The position numbers were made by a program, and so were the translations under genes. A stretch of DNA of 13,203 nt from DASRAJ01 sp039920305 (GTDB lineage Bacteria; Bacteroidota; Bacteroidia; Chitinophagales; UBA10324): assembly GCA_039920305.1 (NCBI GenBank), contig JBDSEA010000102.1, positions 1 through 13,203 on the forward strand, written 5' to 3'. The notes below the pieces were generated by a model, which saw only the letters and a list, made by a program, of their open reading frames with translations, had not been told where the DNA came from and did not search any database. This document shows, in pieces, positions 1 through 7,872 of the stretch (within the stretch, counting starts at the first letter, position 1; the number at the start of each line of letters is the position of its first letter).

Positions 1-37
1 TAAAAGTCTATACCTAAAATTTTATTCAGCGAATTGA

Positions 38-667
38 TTATTTCTGCTTATAAGCTCCGCTCTTCAATGCATCAAAGAATTGCATCCATGCCGTAGGACT
101 CAGAATGGCTTGCGGCTGGTATTGTCCCTGATAATAATAAGTGTAAGCGTAGTTGCTCAGTGTTTGCCGGGCATTCAGATCCGGATCCCTTATGGTTTCT
201 CCAAGCTCCCGCATCTTTTCTGCATTCAGGTTTTTTCTTGCCCTTTCAATATCGTCATCCGGAATGTTAAGATGAACAAAGGCATCCCGGAATTGTGATT
301 TGGTGAACCATGGATATACACGTGTTTCTGGTAAGGTTGTCATTTCTGGCTGAAGAAAAATAATGGCCGTGTAGCTCTGATTCTCAGGGATATTCGGCAC
401 CACAGTAACTCCCTTTCGAAACCCAACACTCGAAATTTCAATTGAATCACCAACTCGTGCGGCAAATGAAAAAAACCCCTGGTAGTTTGCAACCGATCCT
501 AAATTTATCGAGCGATTGAAAACGGTCGCAAAGGGCACCGGGGTTGAAGCCGAATCAGTAGATACAACAATACCACTGTACTGAATCAGCCTGTTTTCCT
601 GGGCATGGGTAATCTGGTGCATCAGAATTAATAGAATAACTACTGCAATGATTCGAACATGCTTCAT
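38..667 (-). CDS. Secreted carboxypeptidase-regulatory-like domain protein
   Basis: A complete 209-residue protein. Residues 1-22 form a signal peptide: MKH, a hydrophobic core (IIAVVILLILM), then HAQ as a likely cleavage site. Residues about 28-110 resemble the CarboxypepD_reg-like beta-sandwich common in Bacteroidota exported proteins: a GIVVSTDSASTPVPFATV strand region, a G-SVANYQGFFSF turn, and DSIEISSVGFRK. A short alpha-helical tail follows (115-209) with the motif LPETRVYPW near 112-120, an acidic NIPDDDIERAR stretch at 134-144, and a tyrosine-rich end. There is no T9SS sorting domain and no catalytic residues, so this is probably a periplasmic or outer-membrane accessory protein rather than an enzyme. 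Its partner and process are not evident. It is transcribed divergently from the PKD-domain gene at 850. Family resemblance is fairly sure; function is unknown. Confidence 0.85.
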   Translation of the reverse strand: MKHVRIIAVVILLILMHQITHAQENRLIQYSGIVVSTDSASTPVPFATVFNRSINLGSVANYQGFFSFAARVGDSIEISSVGFRKGVTVVPNIPENQSYTAIIFLQPEMTTLPETRVYPWFTKSQFRDAFVHLNIPDDDIERARKNLNAEKMRELGETIRDPDLNARQTLSNYAYTYYYQGQYQPQAILSPTAWMQFFDALKSGAYKQK

Positions 668-674
668 TAGGTTT

Positions 675-682
675 CAAAAGTA
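675..682 (-). promoter_or_regulatory. Possible Bacteroidota -7 promoter element
   Basis: On the minus strand these bases read TACTTTTG, an exact match to the Bacteroidota -7 consensus TAnnTTTG. It lies only 7 bases before the ATG of the gene ending at 667, so transcription from it would give an almost leaderless mRNA. I see no good TTTG -33 box at the expected distance upstream; the region is TTTTC/CATT-rich. An 8-base match with four free or common positions can occur by chance in AT-rich DNA, so this is tentative. Confidence 0.3.
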
Positions 683-849
683 GTGTTTAATGAAAAATGA
701 AAACGCAGGTTGCAGGAGTTAAGTGCATGAACATGATGCCGGGAGCTAAATCAAAATCCGATTCAGCAGGTGTTTGTCGAAATCCGGAAACAATTTTTAC
801 ATGCATTTTGGCAAAATGTTTATTTTTATCGTTCTCAATTCTCTCATGA

Positions 850-2991
850 ATGAAAAGAATATTTACCTGCCTGTTTATCGTTTTTGGCACTATCAGAATT
901 ACTTCAGGACAGCAAATTATTCATGCATGCTGTGATACTTTCGTGTGTTTGCCGGGTACGCCGGTGGCATTATCAGTGACTATTGATTCCGGAAGCTTAG
1001 GAGAGATCCTCAATGTTCAGGATGATGTTTACAGCCAGGTTGTTGATCTTGGTTTCTCTTTTACCTTTTATGGAAATACTTATTCGCAATGTGTTCTTTC
1101 AACCAATGTCTATATCACTTTTGACCTGAATCAGGCTGGGAATTATTCACCCTGGCAAATAACAGATGCTGCTCCATCGGCCTTTAATCCCCTCAATGCC
1201 ATTTATGGTCCCTGGCAGGATACTGATCCTTCAGTTCCACCCTTTGGATCTATGTCTTTTGGAACCTTTGGCACCGCTCCGGATCGCTTCTTTGTTTTTA
1301 ATTTTTGTGGGGTTCCGATGTATAATAGTCCGGCCGGTACCGGCTGCAATGATTCATTATTTACAGGGCAGATCATCGTATATGAAACAACTAATTACAT
1401 TGAAGTCCATCTGGGTCACAAGGTAAGTTGCGAAGCATGGAATAATGGTTATGCAATCGAAGGAGTACAGGACGCAACCGGAAATAATGCTGTGGTGGTG
1501 GCAGGAAGAAATTATCCGGATCTGTGGGCGGTTGACAATGATGGAATTCGCTTTACTCCCTCCGGGAATACATACACCTATGCTGCTATTCCCTATGCAC
1601 CGGTTCCATTTGCCGCCGGAGTACCTGTATGGAGCACCATTGACGGCCAGTATGTGGCAACCGGGTATGACATTGAAGTAACCCCCACCGTCACAACAAC
1701 GTATGTAGTTACAACTGCCTCATGTGGATTTTCTGCCGATACTGTTACTATTGTGGTGGGCAGTGTACCGGCAATTTATGATACAACCCATGTTTCATGC
1801 ATAGGAATAAATGATGGCTCCGCCTCCGTAATACCTACTGATAATGCTCCGCCCTATTCTTTTGTATGGCTTAACCAGAACGGAGATACGATACAGATAG
1901 ATAATAACACCACCGGTGATACCATTGTGAATCTCGCCTCAGGTACTTATACCCTTATATTTGATGATGCTCTCGGCTGTACCCAGCAGCATATTTATAC
2001 AATAACACAACCGGTTTACGGCGCAGCATTTTCGGTTTCTCCCGGATTAATCTGTGATGGAGCAGAAGTAACATTCAATGATCTTTCATTCGGAACTATT
2101 TCTGCCTATTCCTGGATGTTTGGTGATGGGGGTACTTCAACTGATCAAAATCCCAATCATACCTATGCTTCCACCGGTACCTATACTGTTACACTTACAA
2201 TAACCGTCGGGAATTGCTCAGCAACCTTTGAGCAAATCATTGAGGTGCATCCGAATATCACGGGTGGGTTTACGGTGCAAGCTCCACCATATTGTGTGGG
2301 TGCAGACATTCAATTCACTGAAAGCACTACGGGAAACCCTGCACAATGGAACTGGAACTTTGGAGATGGAGGCTCTTCCACGGAACAAAACCCCGGGCAT
2401 GCCTATGCAAGCGAGGGTAATTACACCATTTATTTTTCAGCCACTGATAGCTTTTGCGGAGTTGCCCAGGATTCCTTGACCATCTCGGTATTTCATGTTC
2501 CCGATCCCCAGCTTCGCGATGATACCATTCTCTGTGAAGGCGCAGTGATTTCTGTTGCCGCAAACGATAGCGGTGACACTTACTTATGGACTGACGGACA
2601 AACTACACCCGCAATCAATTTTGTGATGCCTGCTGACTCGCTTTTTTACCTATGGGTGGCGGTAACTTTTCATGGATGCACGGGTTATGATACCATGCTG
2701 CTCCGCAACCGCTGTATCATCATGCTTCCCGCTGCCTTTTCACCAAACGGAGACAATATCAATGACCTGTTTCATCCGCTTGCTTCGAGTGTAAAAGATT
2801 TTGATTTCAAGGTTTATAATCGCTGGGGCGAAGAAGTATATTCTGATTTTTCAGGTGATATAACCAGAGGATGGAATGGAAACCTGAACAATACTATGCA
2901 ACCTGTTGGAGTATATGTTTATTTTATTACCGGGCATTTCGATAGCGGAAAAATATTTACGCTCAAGGGTAATGTTACCCTCGTACGTTAA
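850..2991 (+). CDS. Secreted PKD-domain protein with T9SS type B (CHU_C) C-terminus
   Basis: A complete 713-residue modular surface protein. An in-frame TGA directly precedes the ATG at 850, so no longer start exists; another ATG at 846 is out of frame. Residues 1-20 are a signal peptide ending ITSG/QQ. Residues about 45-237 form a beta-rich domain (LGFSFTFYGNTYSQ, then a Gly/Asp-rich region) often found at the front of gliding-motility-type proteins. Residues 248-305 look Ig-like and 306-388 resemble an SprB repeat (DGSASVIP, PPYSFVW, SGTYTLIF). Two PKD domains follow, at about 390-467 (WMFGDGGTS, NPNHTYASTGTYTVTLT) and 470-547 (WNFGDGGSS, NPGHAYASEGNYTIYFS). The C-terminal domain at 625-713 has the CHU_C hallmarks AAFSPNGDNIND, YNRWGEEVY and a terminal LKGNVTLVR, marking it as cargo for the type IX secretion system. 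Likely an adhesin or surface-layer protein; ligand unknown. No catalytic motif was seen. Confidence 0.93.
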   Translation: MKRIFTCLFIVFGTIRITSGQQIIHACCDTFVCLPGTPVALSVTIDSGSLGEILNVQDDVYSQVVDLGFSFTFYGNTYSQCVLSTNVYITFDLNQAGNYSPWQITDAAPSAFNPLNAIYGPWQDTDPSVPPFGSMSFGTFGTAPDRFFVFNFCGVPMYNSPAGTGCNDSLFTGQIIVYETTNYIEVHLGHKVSCEAWNNGYAIEGVQDATGNNAVVVAGRNYPDLWAVDNDGIRFTPSGNTYTYAAIPYAPVPFAAGVPVWSTIDGQYVATGYDIEVTPTVTTTYVVTTASCGFSADTVTIVVGSVPAIYDTTHVSCIGINDGSASVIPTDNAPPYSFVWLNQNGDTIQIDNNTTGDTIVNLASGTYTLIFDDALGCTQQHIYTITQPVYGAAFSVSPGLICDGAEVTFNDLSFGTISAYSWMFGDGGTSTDQNPNHTYASTGTYTVTLTITVGNCSATFEQIIEVHPNITGGFTVQAPPYCVGADIQFTESTTGNPAQWNWNFGDGGSSTEQNPGHAYASEGNYTIYFSATDSFCGVAQDSLTISVFHVPDPQLRDDTILCEGAVISVAANDSGDTYLWTDGQTTPAINFVMPADSLFYLWVAVTFHGCTGYDTMLLRNRCIIMLPAAFSPNGDNINDLFHPLASSVKDFDFKVYNRWGEEVYSDFSGDITRGWNGNLNNTMQPVGVYVYFITGHFDSGKIFTLKGNVTLVR

Positions 2992-3049
2992 TCTAAGGCC
3001 ATTTTGATTATCTGATTTCCTCAAATTAATCCTGAAGCAGGTCAGGTAT

Positions 3050-4123
3050 TCAGGAATACCGGAGCATTGCAGCAACAATTTTTTCTGAAGCATCTCCATT
3101 TCCATAAGGCCGGGCTTTTGACTTGAATTCCTTATTCATGAAAAATTCAAAGGCGGAAAGAATTTTTTCCTGATTACTGCCCGTTACCTTGTTAACCCCA
3201 AGCTTTACCAGCTCTACCCATTCAGTTTCATCACGCAGGGTGATACAGAATTTTGAAAAGAAAAATGCTTCTTTCTGCAAACCGCCACTATCTGTTAAAA
3301 TCAGGCTGCAGTTTTTCACAAGGGTAAGCATATCAAAATAACCTACAGGATCAATAATATGGAATGGTAATTTTAAATCAAGACTCTGAATGCGGCTGCG
3401 TGTTCCCGGATGAACGGGCAAAACGATGGGGATTTTTTGATGAATTTTTTTCAGAGAAAGAATAAGCCTTTTCAAAATGGAAATATCACCTGTGTTTTCC
3501 TGTCGGTGGAGTGTGCACAGCACAAATTCCTTGAACGGTATTTGCCTCATGATTCGTGATGCACGGGAAGCTTTTTCAGAATAGTATAATGCTGCATCGT
3601 ACATAACGTCACCTGTTTGAATGATGTCGCAAGCGAATCTGGCAAACCCTTCATTGTAAAGGTTTTTTACAGCGGTGGTTGTGGAACACAGCAGAAGGTC
3701 TGAAATCCTGTCACAAATAACGCGGTTGATCTCCTCCGGAGAATTTCGATTGAAGCTGCGCATACCTGACTCCACATGTGCTACTTTTAAATGCAGCTTC
3801 GCTGCTCCGAGAGCTCCTGCAATTGTTGAATTTGTGTCACCGAATACAAGAACCCAGTCAGGTTTTTCTTTTATCAAGATATTTTCTATCCTCTCAAGCA
3901 TTCTTCCCGTCATTGCACCGTGTTGCAGGCAACTGATACCAAGATTGTAATCCGGGTTTGATATGCCAAGCTCATCAAAAAATATCTTTGACATATTAGC
4001 ATCAAAGTGTTGCCCGGTATGCAGCAGAATTTCATGTACGCCTTTTTCTTGCCGCAAAACCCGGCTTACGGCGGCCGCTTTTATGAATTGAGGCCGTGCA
4101 CCTGCAATGGTAACAACTTTCAT
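3050..4123 (-). CDS. wecB: UDP-N-acetylglucosamine 2-epimerase (non-hydrolysing)
   Basis: A complete 357-residue cytoplasmic enzyme, close to the usual family length (about 360-380). It is predicted to interconvert UDP-GlcNAc and UDP-ManNAc, supplying ManNAc-type sugars for surface polysaccharide. The two-lobed GT-B-like fold is marked by GARPQFIKAAAVSR (8-21, with R10 and K15), HTGQHFD (35-41), GDTNST (95-100, D96), HVESGMRS (116-123, E118), SPEEINR (128-134, E131), TLHRQENT (204-211, H206), LPVHPGTR (235-242) and TDSGGLQKEA (277-286). These match the catalytic and UDP-binding positions known in E. coli WecB. The loop after the second lobe reads RDETEW, as in the WbpI/FnlC-like branch, so the substrate could be a modified UDP-sugar (such as a 2,3-diacetamido uronate) rather than plain UDP-GlcNAc. 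It stands alone: no glycosyltransferase, dehydrogenase or flippase gene is in the window. The gene symbol is given for the family, not for a proven substrate. Confidence 0.95.
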   Translation of the reverse strand: MKVVTIAGARPQFIKAAAVSRVLRQEKGVHEILLHTGQHFDANMSKIFFDELGISNPDYNLGISCLQHGAMTGRMLERIENILIKEKPDWVLVFGDTNSTIAGALGAAKLHLKVAHVESGMRSFNRNSPEEINRVICDRISDLLLCSTTTAVKNLYNEGFARFACDIIQTGDVMYDAALYYSEKASRASRIMRQIPFKEFVLCTLHRQENTGDISILKRLILSLKKIHQKIPIVLPVHPGTRSRIQSLDLKLPFHIIDPVGYFDMLTLVKNCSLILTDSGGLQKEAFFFSKFCITLRDETEWVELVKLGVNKVTGSNQEKILSAFEFFMNKEFKSKARPYGNGDASEKIVAAMLRYS

Positions 4124-4297
4124 ATGGGAGTGAAAGTAGGTAACTCGACATTTTATTGAATAAAATAAAAGTTAACCTGCAATTTCTATCGTTTAAATAT
4201 AGCTTGAGAAGTGAAACAATTACACGTGGGATTGCGTATGAAAGCAGATATTTACTTAAAAGCTGTAGCTAATTTGAACTACCTTAATTAACCTTCT

Positions 4298-6376
4298 ATG
4301 AAAAATTTTTTTAATACACTTTATGTTTCTGTAGTTTTTTTTCTCTTGCTCACTTTCGCCGGAAGTCTTTCCTCTGAGGCATATTCTGTTTCTGACTTCA
4401 ACCAAGAATATCACAATGGTCAGGTTTTTATTACCTGGACCAATGCCCCGGCCACCAACCTGCAGTATAATGTTTACCGGTCATCCACCCCGCTGACACT
4501 TCCTGCTCAGCTAACTGCAAATGAATATCTTGGATTTGTTCGGGATAATTCAGCGCAGAATGTTTTTATGACGAACGCATCAGGTAGTCCTGTTTATTAT
4601 AAGATCACTGACAGCGGCCAACCATTATCAGCTTCAAAAGGATTATATGTCGTCACATGCAATGATGCGCAATCTTACCACTATGTAATTACAGTGACAA
4701 ATCTTTCCACTGGTGCAGAAGATAAAACCATAATACAAGGTGCGAATACCGGCATTGTTCCGATTGCGGATATTGTAGCCAAGCCACAGGCGGTATTTCA
4801 GGATTCTGTTCTTACAAATGATGGGGAATGGAAGGTATATTATGTAATGTATGTGAATAACAGGGAAACACCACTATTTCCTGCAATGAACAGTACAGGA
4901 TCATATGGCTTCACCTTTTTCACTATTAAGCGGGGTACTGCTGCCAAATATCCCCTGTTTCTATTATTTGAAAGTATAGGAACCAATGTTAATAAAAACA
5001 TTAACCTGGAAATGACTTTTACAAACTGCTATATTATTGGATTGTTTGACTGGTTACCGGTTCCGAAAAGTGATGGTACCATCGGGCAATCAGATTATTT
5101 CTGTTGCTATCATGAGAATTTTAATATTTATATTAATAACAATCCAATTCCCGCAACGGGAGTAGTGCGCACCTATTCTCAAAAACTTTACTGGGAAGAA
5201 ATCTCTTGGCTTGAGTCACATTTTCCAATTGATACTACCCGGCTGTATTGCAAGGGCAGTTCTTCGGAAGGCTACGGTGCTTTATTAACTGCTGCGCTGG
5301 CTCCGGAAAAAATTGCTGCTGTATATGGGATAGTTGAACCAAACAGCACAAGTGCATCAAGTGATATATACAAGCAGATGTGGGGTACAGCCCAGGCCAA
5401 GCTTAAAACTGATCGCCTTAAATATGGCACCGGTGATACCCTCTTGTTTACGGATATGAAGGATATGCAGAAGATGGTGAACTACAACAGGCTTCGCAGT
5501 GTGCCCGTTATTTACGATGTGCATGGTAAAAATGATGTAACGGTTGCATGGAACGACGGCAAAATAAAATGGTATGATTCCCTGGAAAATAACAAGGTAG
5601 GTGGCATACGTTACTGGGATCAGCGTAGTCATGGCGGGGCGGGTAATAATTTTCTTCCTGAAGAAACAGAGCCGGACTATTACCGGTTTGCCACCAATGT
5701 TTCTTACCCCGCTTTTTCAAATTGCTCCATAAACCAGGATCCGGGCAATGGAATACCGAATGTGGGTGATCCTTATGGCTCATTAAATGGCTATATGGAT
5801 TGGAATGTCAGCAACATAAAGGATAAAACATGTAATTATAATATTCATCTCCTGGTAAAAGACTTTTATGTGGGTGGATTATTAGATCCTGAGCAGTACA
5901 GTACTTCGACGGCAGATGTGACAATTCATCGCTATCAAAAATTTTCTCCTGTAACAGGTACTCTCATCAAATGGAGCAACTTTGATGATGTAACCGGATT
6001 AAAAATCCAGAATGGAAACTTCACTTATGATGGAGGGCTTATGACCATTCCGGGAGTGATTATCAAGAAAACCGGTTGCCTGCTAAAGCTAAAAATTCCT
6101 AATTGTACTCCAAGGCTTTCTGATGAATTCCCCGAGGAGGAGGATGGAGTAACGTTCCAGCCTACATCAGGGGGCTACAGCATACAATTACAGCTGGCCA
6201 AAGAGGAAAGGATTCAGGTTGTAATGATAGACCTGATGGGAAGGATAATCAGGAATGAGAGCTTTTCACTCGCAGAGGGAGAAAATTCAATCTTCATTCC
6301 CATGGCAGCTTCTGGTCTATACCTTGTGCAACTGCAGGGAACCTCGTTCACACAAACGATCAAGTTGTTTTTCTGA
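4298..6376 (+). CDS. Secreted alpha/beta-hydrolase-like protein with T9SS type A sorting domain
   Basis: A complete 692-residue exported protein. An in-frame TAA two codons before the ATG fixes the start. Residues 1-28 are a signal peptide with a strong hydrophobic core (VSVVFFLLLTFAG). Residues about 32-118 look like an FN3 domain (VFITWTNAP, YNVYRSSTPL, YYKITDSG). Residues about 205-450 suggest an esterase-type alpha/beta-hydrolase: YPLFLLFESIG, then a nucleophile-elbow-like KGSSSEGYGALLTAALAPEKIAAV (split here: KGSSSEG at 319-325), then VIYDVHGKND (404-413) and DQRSHGG (441-447). This gives a candidate Ser322 or Ser323, Asp413, His445 triad. The elbow is SSSEG rather than strict GxSxG, so activity is inferred, not shown. 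Residues 610-692 are a type A T9SS C-terminal domain (IDLMGRIIRNES, ASGLYLVQL, TIKLFF). It could be a polysaccharide or polyester esterase, or a peptidase-like relative; substrate unknown. It is divergent from the epimerase gene. Confidence 0.85.
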   Translation: MKNFFNTLYVSVVFFLLLTFAGSLSSEAYSVSDFNQEYHNGQVFITWTNAPATNLQYNVYRSSTPLTLPAQLTANEYLGFVRDNSAQNVFMTNASGSPVYYKITDSGQPLSASKGLYVVTCNDAQSYHYVITVTNLSTGAEDKTIIQGANTGIVPIADIVAKPQAVFQDSVLTNDGEWKVYYVMYVNNRETPLFPAMNSTGSYGFTFFTIKRGTAAKYPLFLLFESIGTNVNKNINLEMTFTNCYIIGLFDWLPVPKSDGTIGQSDYFCCYHENFNIYINNNPIPATGVVRTYSQKLYWEEISWLESHFPIDTTRLYCKGSSSEGYGALLTAALAPEKIAAVYGIVEPNSTSASSDIYKQMWGTAQAKLKTDRLKYGTGDTLLFTDMKDMQKMVNYNRLRSVPVIYDVHGKNDVTVAWNDGKIKWYDSLENNKVGGIRYWDQRSHGGAGNNFLPEETEPDYYRFATNVSYPAFSNCSINQDPGNGIPNVGDPYGSLNGYMDWNVSNIKDKTCNYNIHLLVKDFYVGGLLDPEQYSTSTADVTIHRYQKFSPVTGTLIKWSNFDDVTGLKIQNGNFTYDGGLMTIPGVIIKKTGCLLKLKIPNCTPRLSDEFPEEEDGVTFQPTSGGYSIQLQLAKEERIQVVMIDLMGRIIRNESFSLAEGENSIFIPMAASGLYLVQLQGTSFTQTIKLFF

Positions 6377-6414
6377 CAGCTTTTTTATTCTTATGCCTAA
6401 TGTGAATTTTGCAT

Positions 6415-6443
6415 CCTGTCATTACTATCATTTGTAATGCAGG
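6415..6443. other. Imperfect hairpin after the hydrolase-like gene
   Basis: CCTG then CATTAC (6415-6418 and 6420-6425, with T6419 bulged) pairs with GTAATG then CAGG (6434-6443) around an 8-base loop. It lies 39 bases after the stop of the plus-strand gene. No T-run follows it on either strand, so it is not a classical intrinsic terminator. It may be an mRNA 3'-end structure for the plus-strand gene, or chance. Confidence 0.35.
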
Positions 6444-6450
6444 GCAACTC

Positions 6451-6484
6451 AAAAAAAAAGCCGGGGCAATTTCTCACCCCGGCT
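6451..6484 (-). terminator. Rho-independent terminator of the split YD-repeat-like gene
   Basis: A perfect 8-bp GC-rich stem, AGCCGGGG (6459-6466) with CCCCGGCT (6477-6484), encloses a 10-base loop. On the minus strand it is followed by nine T residues (the A-run at 6451-6459), which is the classical intrinsic terminator layout. It lies 25 bases beyond the stop codon at 6509, so it ends transcription of the minus-strand gene. Read on the plus strand it has no T-run and should not terminate the gene ending at 6376, although convergent transcripts would meet here. Confidence 0.9.
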
Positions 6485-6508
6485 CTCATGCAAAAGAAAA
6501 AAAACACT

Positions 6509-7573
6509 CTATTCTTTAATAAAGCGACTTATGCTTGATTCTGATGATTCTGAATTTAAAATTCTTATAGCATAAAATCCTGAAGGAAGCTGAGCAATAT
6601 TCTGATTAATAATGTTATCACCTGCCTGTAACCGGAAAGATTGAAACAGTAATATTTTTCCTTCAGTGTTTATCAGGAATAACTGTACCTCTGAAGCCCG
6701 ATCAGCATAAACATTTATCTGTATTGATTGCGATGCAGGATTCGGATACACAATTGTATTCAAACCTATGTGATCCTCTACAATGCTGATTCCTGAAATA
6801 ATTATGTTATAGTAATAAAATGTTTGCTGTGTATTCTGAAATACAGCAAGTGAAGCATTATACCGCTGCTGCAATTCGTAACTCAGGTACCCATCAGAAT
6901 TATATTCGTATGAATACAGGTAGCTCAGCAGGTAGGTAATCTGGTCACCTTCATATTCTGTCCGCTGAGTGAGCTGATTTGAAGCATTGTAGCTAAACTC
7001 AGACTTTGAATAAGTCCAGGAATAGCTTCCGGAATGCCATTCCCTGCGCTCAAAAACAATCAGGTTGTTGTTTGCATCATAGGATAATGTATCCTGATAC
7101 TGATTCTTCCATTGAGTTCCACTCCAGTATTGAATAATATTTTGAATCTGCAGGTTATCAGAGTTGTAGGTAGCAGTTGCTAAATTGGTAGGAATAAAAG
7201 CTCCGCCGGTAAAAAAATAATCTGTTTCGGAGATGCGATTATTGCTTGAATCATAGATATATACAAACTTGAAGGAGCTATCCCAGAAAATACCATCAGC
7301 AGAAGTAAGAATTACGTCCTGTAAAAGATTGGAGCTTGAATCAAATTCATAATCTTCACGGATATATGCCTTCCAGAATTGCATTGTATCCCAGGTATAT
7401 CGGGTATAGGAGATCAGATTGCCATTTGCATCAAATGAATTGACAGTTCGTCCCAGGTTGCTCCATGTTCCCTGGATGTAATCCCAGAATTGAAATACAT
7501 CCGAGGTATCATTTTTCCGCATCATATCCATAGTAATCAGCGAGATAATTAATCCATCCTGTATCAGGATCAT
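6509..7573 (-). CDS. YD-repeat-like T9SS type A cargo, 3' part of a frameshifted gene
   Basis: This frame can be read as 354 residues from an ATG at 7573, but the first 20 or so residues (MILIQDG...MMRK) are probably not native: they overlap, in another frame, coding sequence of the fragment at 7509-7856. From residue 21 (NDTSDVFQFWDYIQG) it reads as the continuation of that fragment. The body, about 21-255, consists of degenerate repeats with aromatic and YD-type motifs: FDANGNLISYTRYTWD, YIYDSSNNRISETDYF, LSYDANNNLIVFERREW, FSYNASNQLTQRTEYE and YEYNSDGYLSYELQQRY. These resemble RHS/YD-like beta-hairpin repeats seen in many Bacteroidota secreted proteins. Residues 272-354 form a type A T9SS sorting domain (NTIVYPNPASQSIQINV, LINTEGKILLFQ, LPSGFYAIRIL, ISRFIKE). 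No signal peptide is present in this part; it is supplied by the upstream fragment. Role unknown, probably a surface-exposed or secreted structural protein. A strong terminator follows. Confidence 0.8.
   Translation of the reverse strand: MILIQDGLIISLITMDMMRKNDTSDVFQFWDYIQGTWSNLGRTVNSFDANGNLISYTRYTWDTMQFWKAYIREDYEFDSSSNLLQDVILTSADGIFWDSSFKFVYIYDSSNNRISETDYFFTGGAFIPTNLATATYNSDNLQIQNIIQYWSGTQWKNQYQDTLSYDANNNLIVFERREWHSGSYSWTYSKSEFSYNASNQLTQRTEYEGDQITYLLSYLYSYEYNSDGYLSYELQQRYNASLAVFQNTQQTFYYYNIIISGISIVEDHIGLNTIVYPNPASQSIQINVYADRASEVQLFLINTEGKILLFQSFRLQAGDNIINQNIAQLPSGFYAIRILNSESSESSISRFIKE
7509..7573 (-). other. Frameshift junction (A5 run) within one gene
   Basis: The two frames overlap here by 65 bases. 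The probable shift point is the homopolymer at 7512-7516 (five T on the plus strand, five A in the mRNA), directly before the premature TGA. Four instead of five A would restore GCG GAA AAT GAT, reading Ala-Glu-Asn-Asp, and a single open frame from 7856 to 6509. A +1 ribosomal shift at AAA-TGA would also connect the frames. Confidence 0.75.
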
Positions 7574-7856
7574 TCACCAGCCGAACCCAGGCATACAGCG
7601 TGGAATCAGTATTGTACAGGTACTGTGCAGAGTCAGCGATGTTAAAGACAGAATTGGCAAGATCAAAAGTATCAGTACGTGTTCCGCTGAGAAATAAAGT
7701 ATCAGTTCTTAAACCGGAAAGCTTGTTATTTGAATGGACCCGGTGATTGTTTTGAATATAAGTTTTAAGCCAGTCATTTGCAGTAACCGGAGGTGCATGT
7801 TGCGATGTGCCGGTCATCGGCAAAAGCAGAATGAATAAGAGGATTGTGTTTTTCAT
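7509..7856 (-). CDS. Signal-peptide-bearing 5' part of the frameshifted YD-repeat-like gene
   Basis: A 115-residue frame starting with a clear signal peptide: MKN, then the hydrophobic ILLFILLLPMTG, cleaved near TSQ/H (residue 19). The mature part (DWLKTYIQNNHRVHSNN..., LSGTRTDTF, WVRLVNDPDTGWINYLADYY) stops abruptly at DAEK. The stop codon is the TGA at 7509-7511, immediately after a run of five A on the minus strand. Removing one A gives ...YYGYDAE joined to NDTSDVFQFW... of the next frame, making one protein of about 448 residues with a signal peptide at the front and a T9SS sorting domain at the back. Neither half alone has both export signals. As written the product would be a short exported peptide without a sorting domain. 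Either a real mutation or a sequencing or assembly error. Confidence 0.8.
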   Translation of the reverse strand: MKNTILLFILLLPMTGTSQHAPPVTANDWLKTYIQNNHRVHSNNKLSGLRTDTLFLSGTRTDTFDLANSVFNIADSAQYLYNTDSTLYAWVRLVNDPDTGWINYLADYYGYDAEK

Positions 7857-7872
7857 TGAGTTGTGTTTTTTC

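Noticed and set aside
687..890. A short minus-strand frame across the divergent intergenic region and the start of the PKD gene
   Set aside because: It overlaps the signal-peptide codons of the gene starting at 850 and has no recognisable features.
3031..3054. CCTGAA and TTCAGG as a hairpin between the convergent PKD and epimerase genes
   Set aside because: Only 6 bp with a 12-base loop, overlapping the epimerase stop codon, and no T-run follows on either strand.
4151..4165. An AT-only palindrome, TTTTATT-G-AATAAAA, between the divergent epimerase and hydrolase-like genes
   Set aside because: Low-complexity AT sequence of this kind is expected by chance here; no second copy and no promoter spacing supports an operator.
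7509..7573. Programmed +1 frameshifting as the preferred explanation for the split gene
   Set aside because: There is no stimulatory element or known recoding motif; a mutation or sequencing error at the A5 run is simpler. It is kept only as an alternative.
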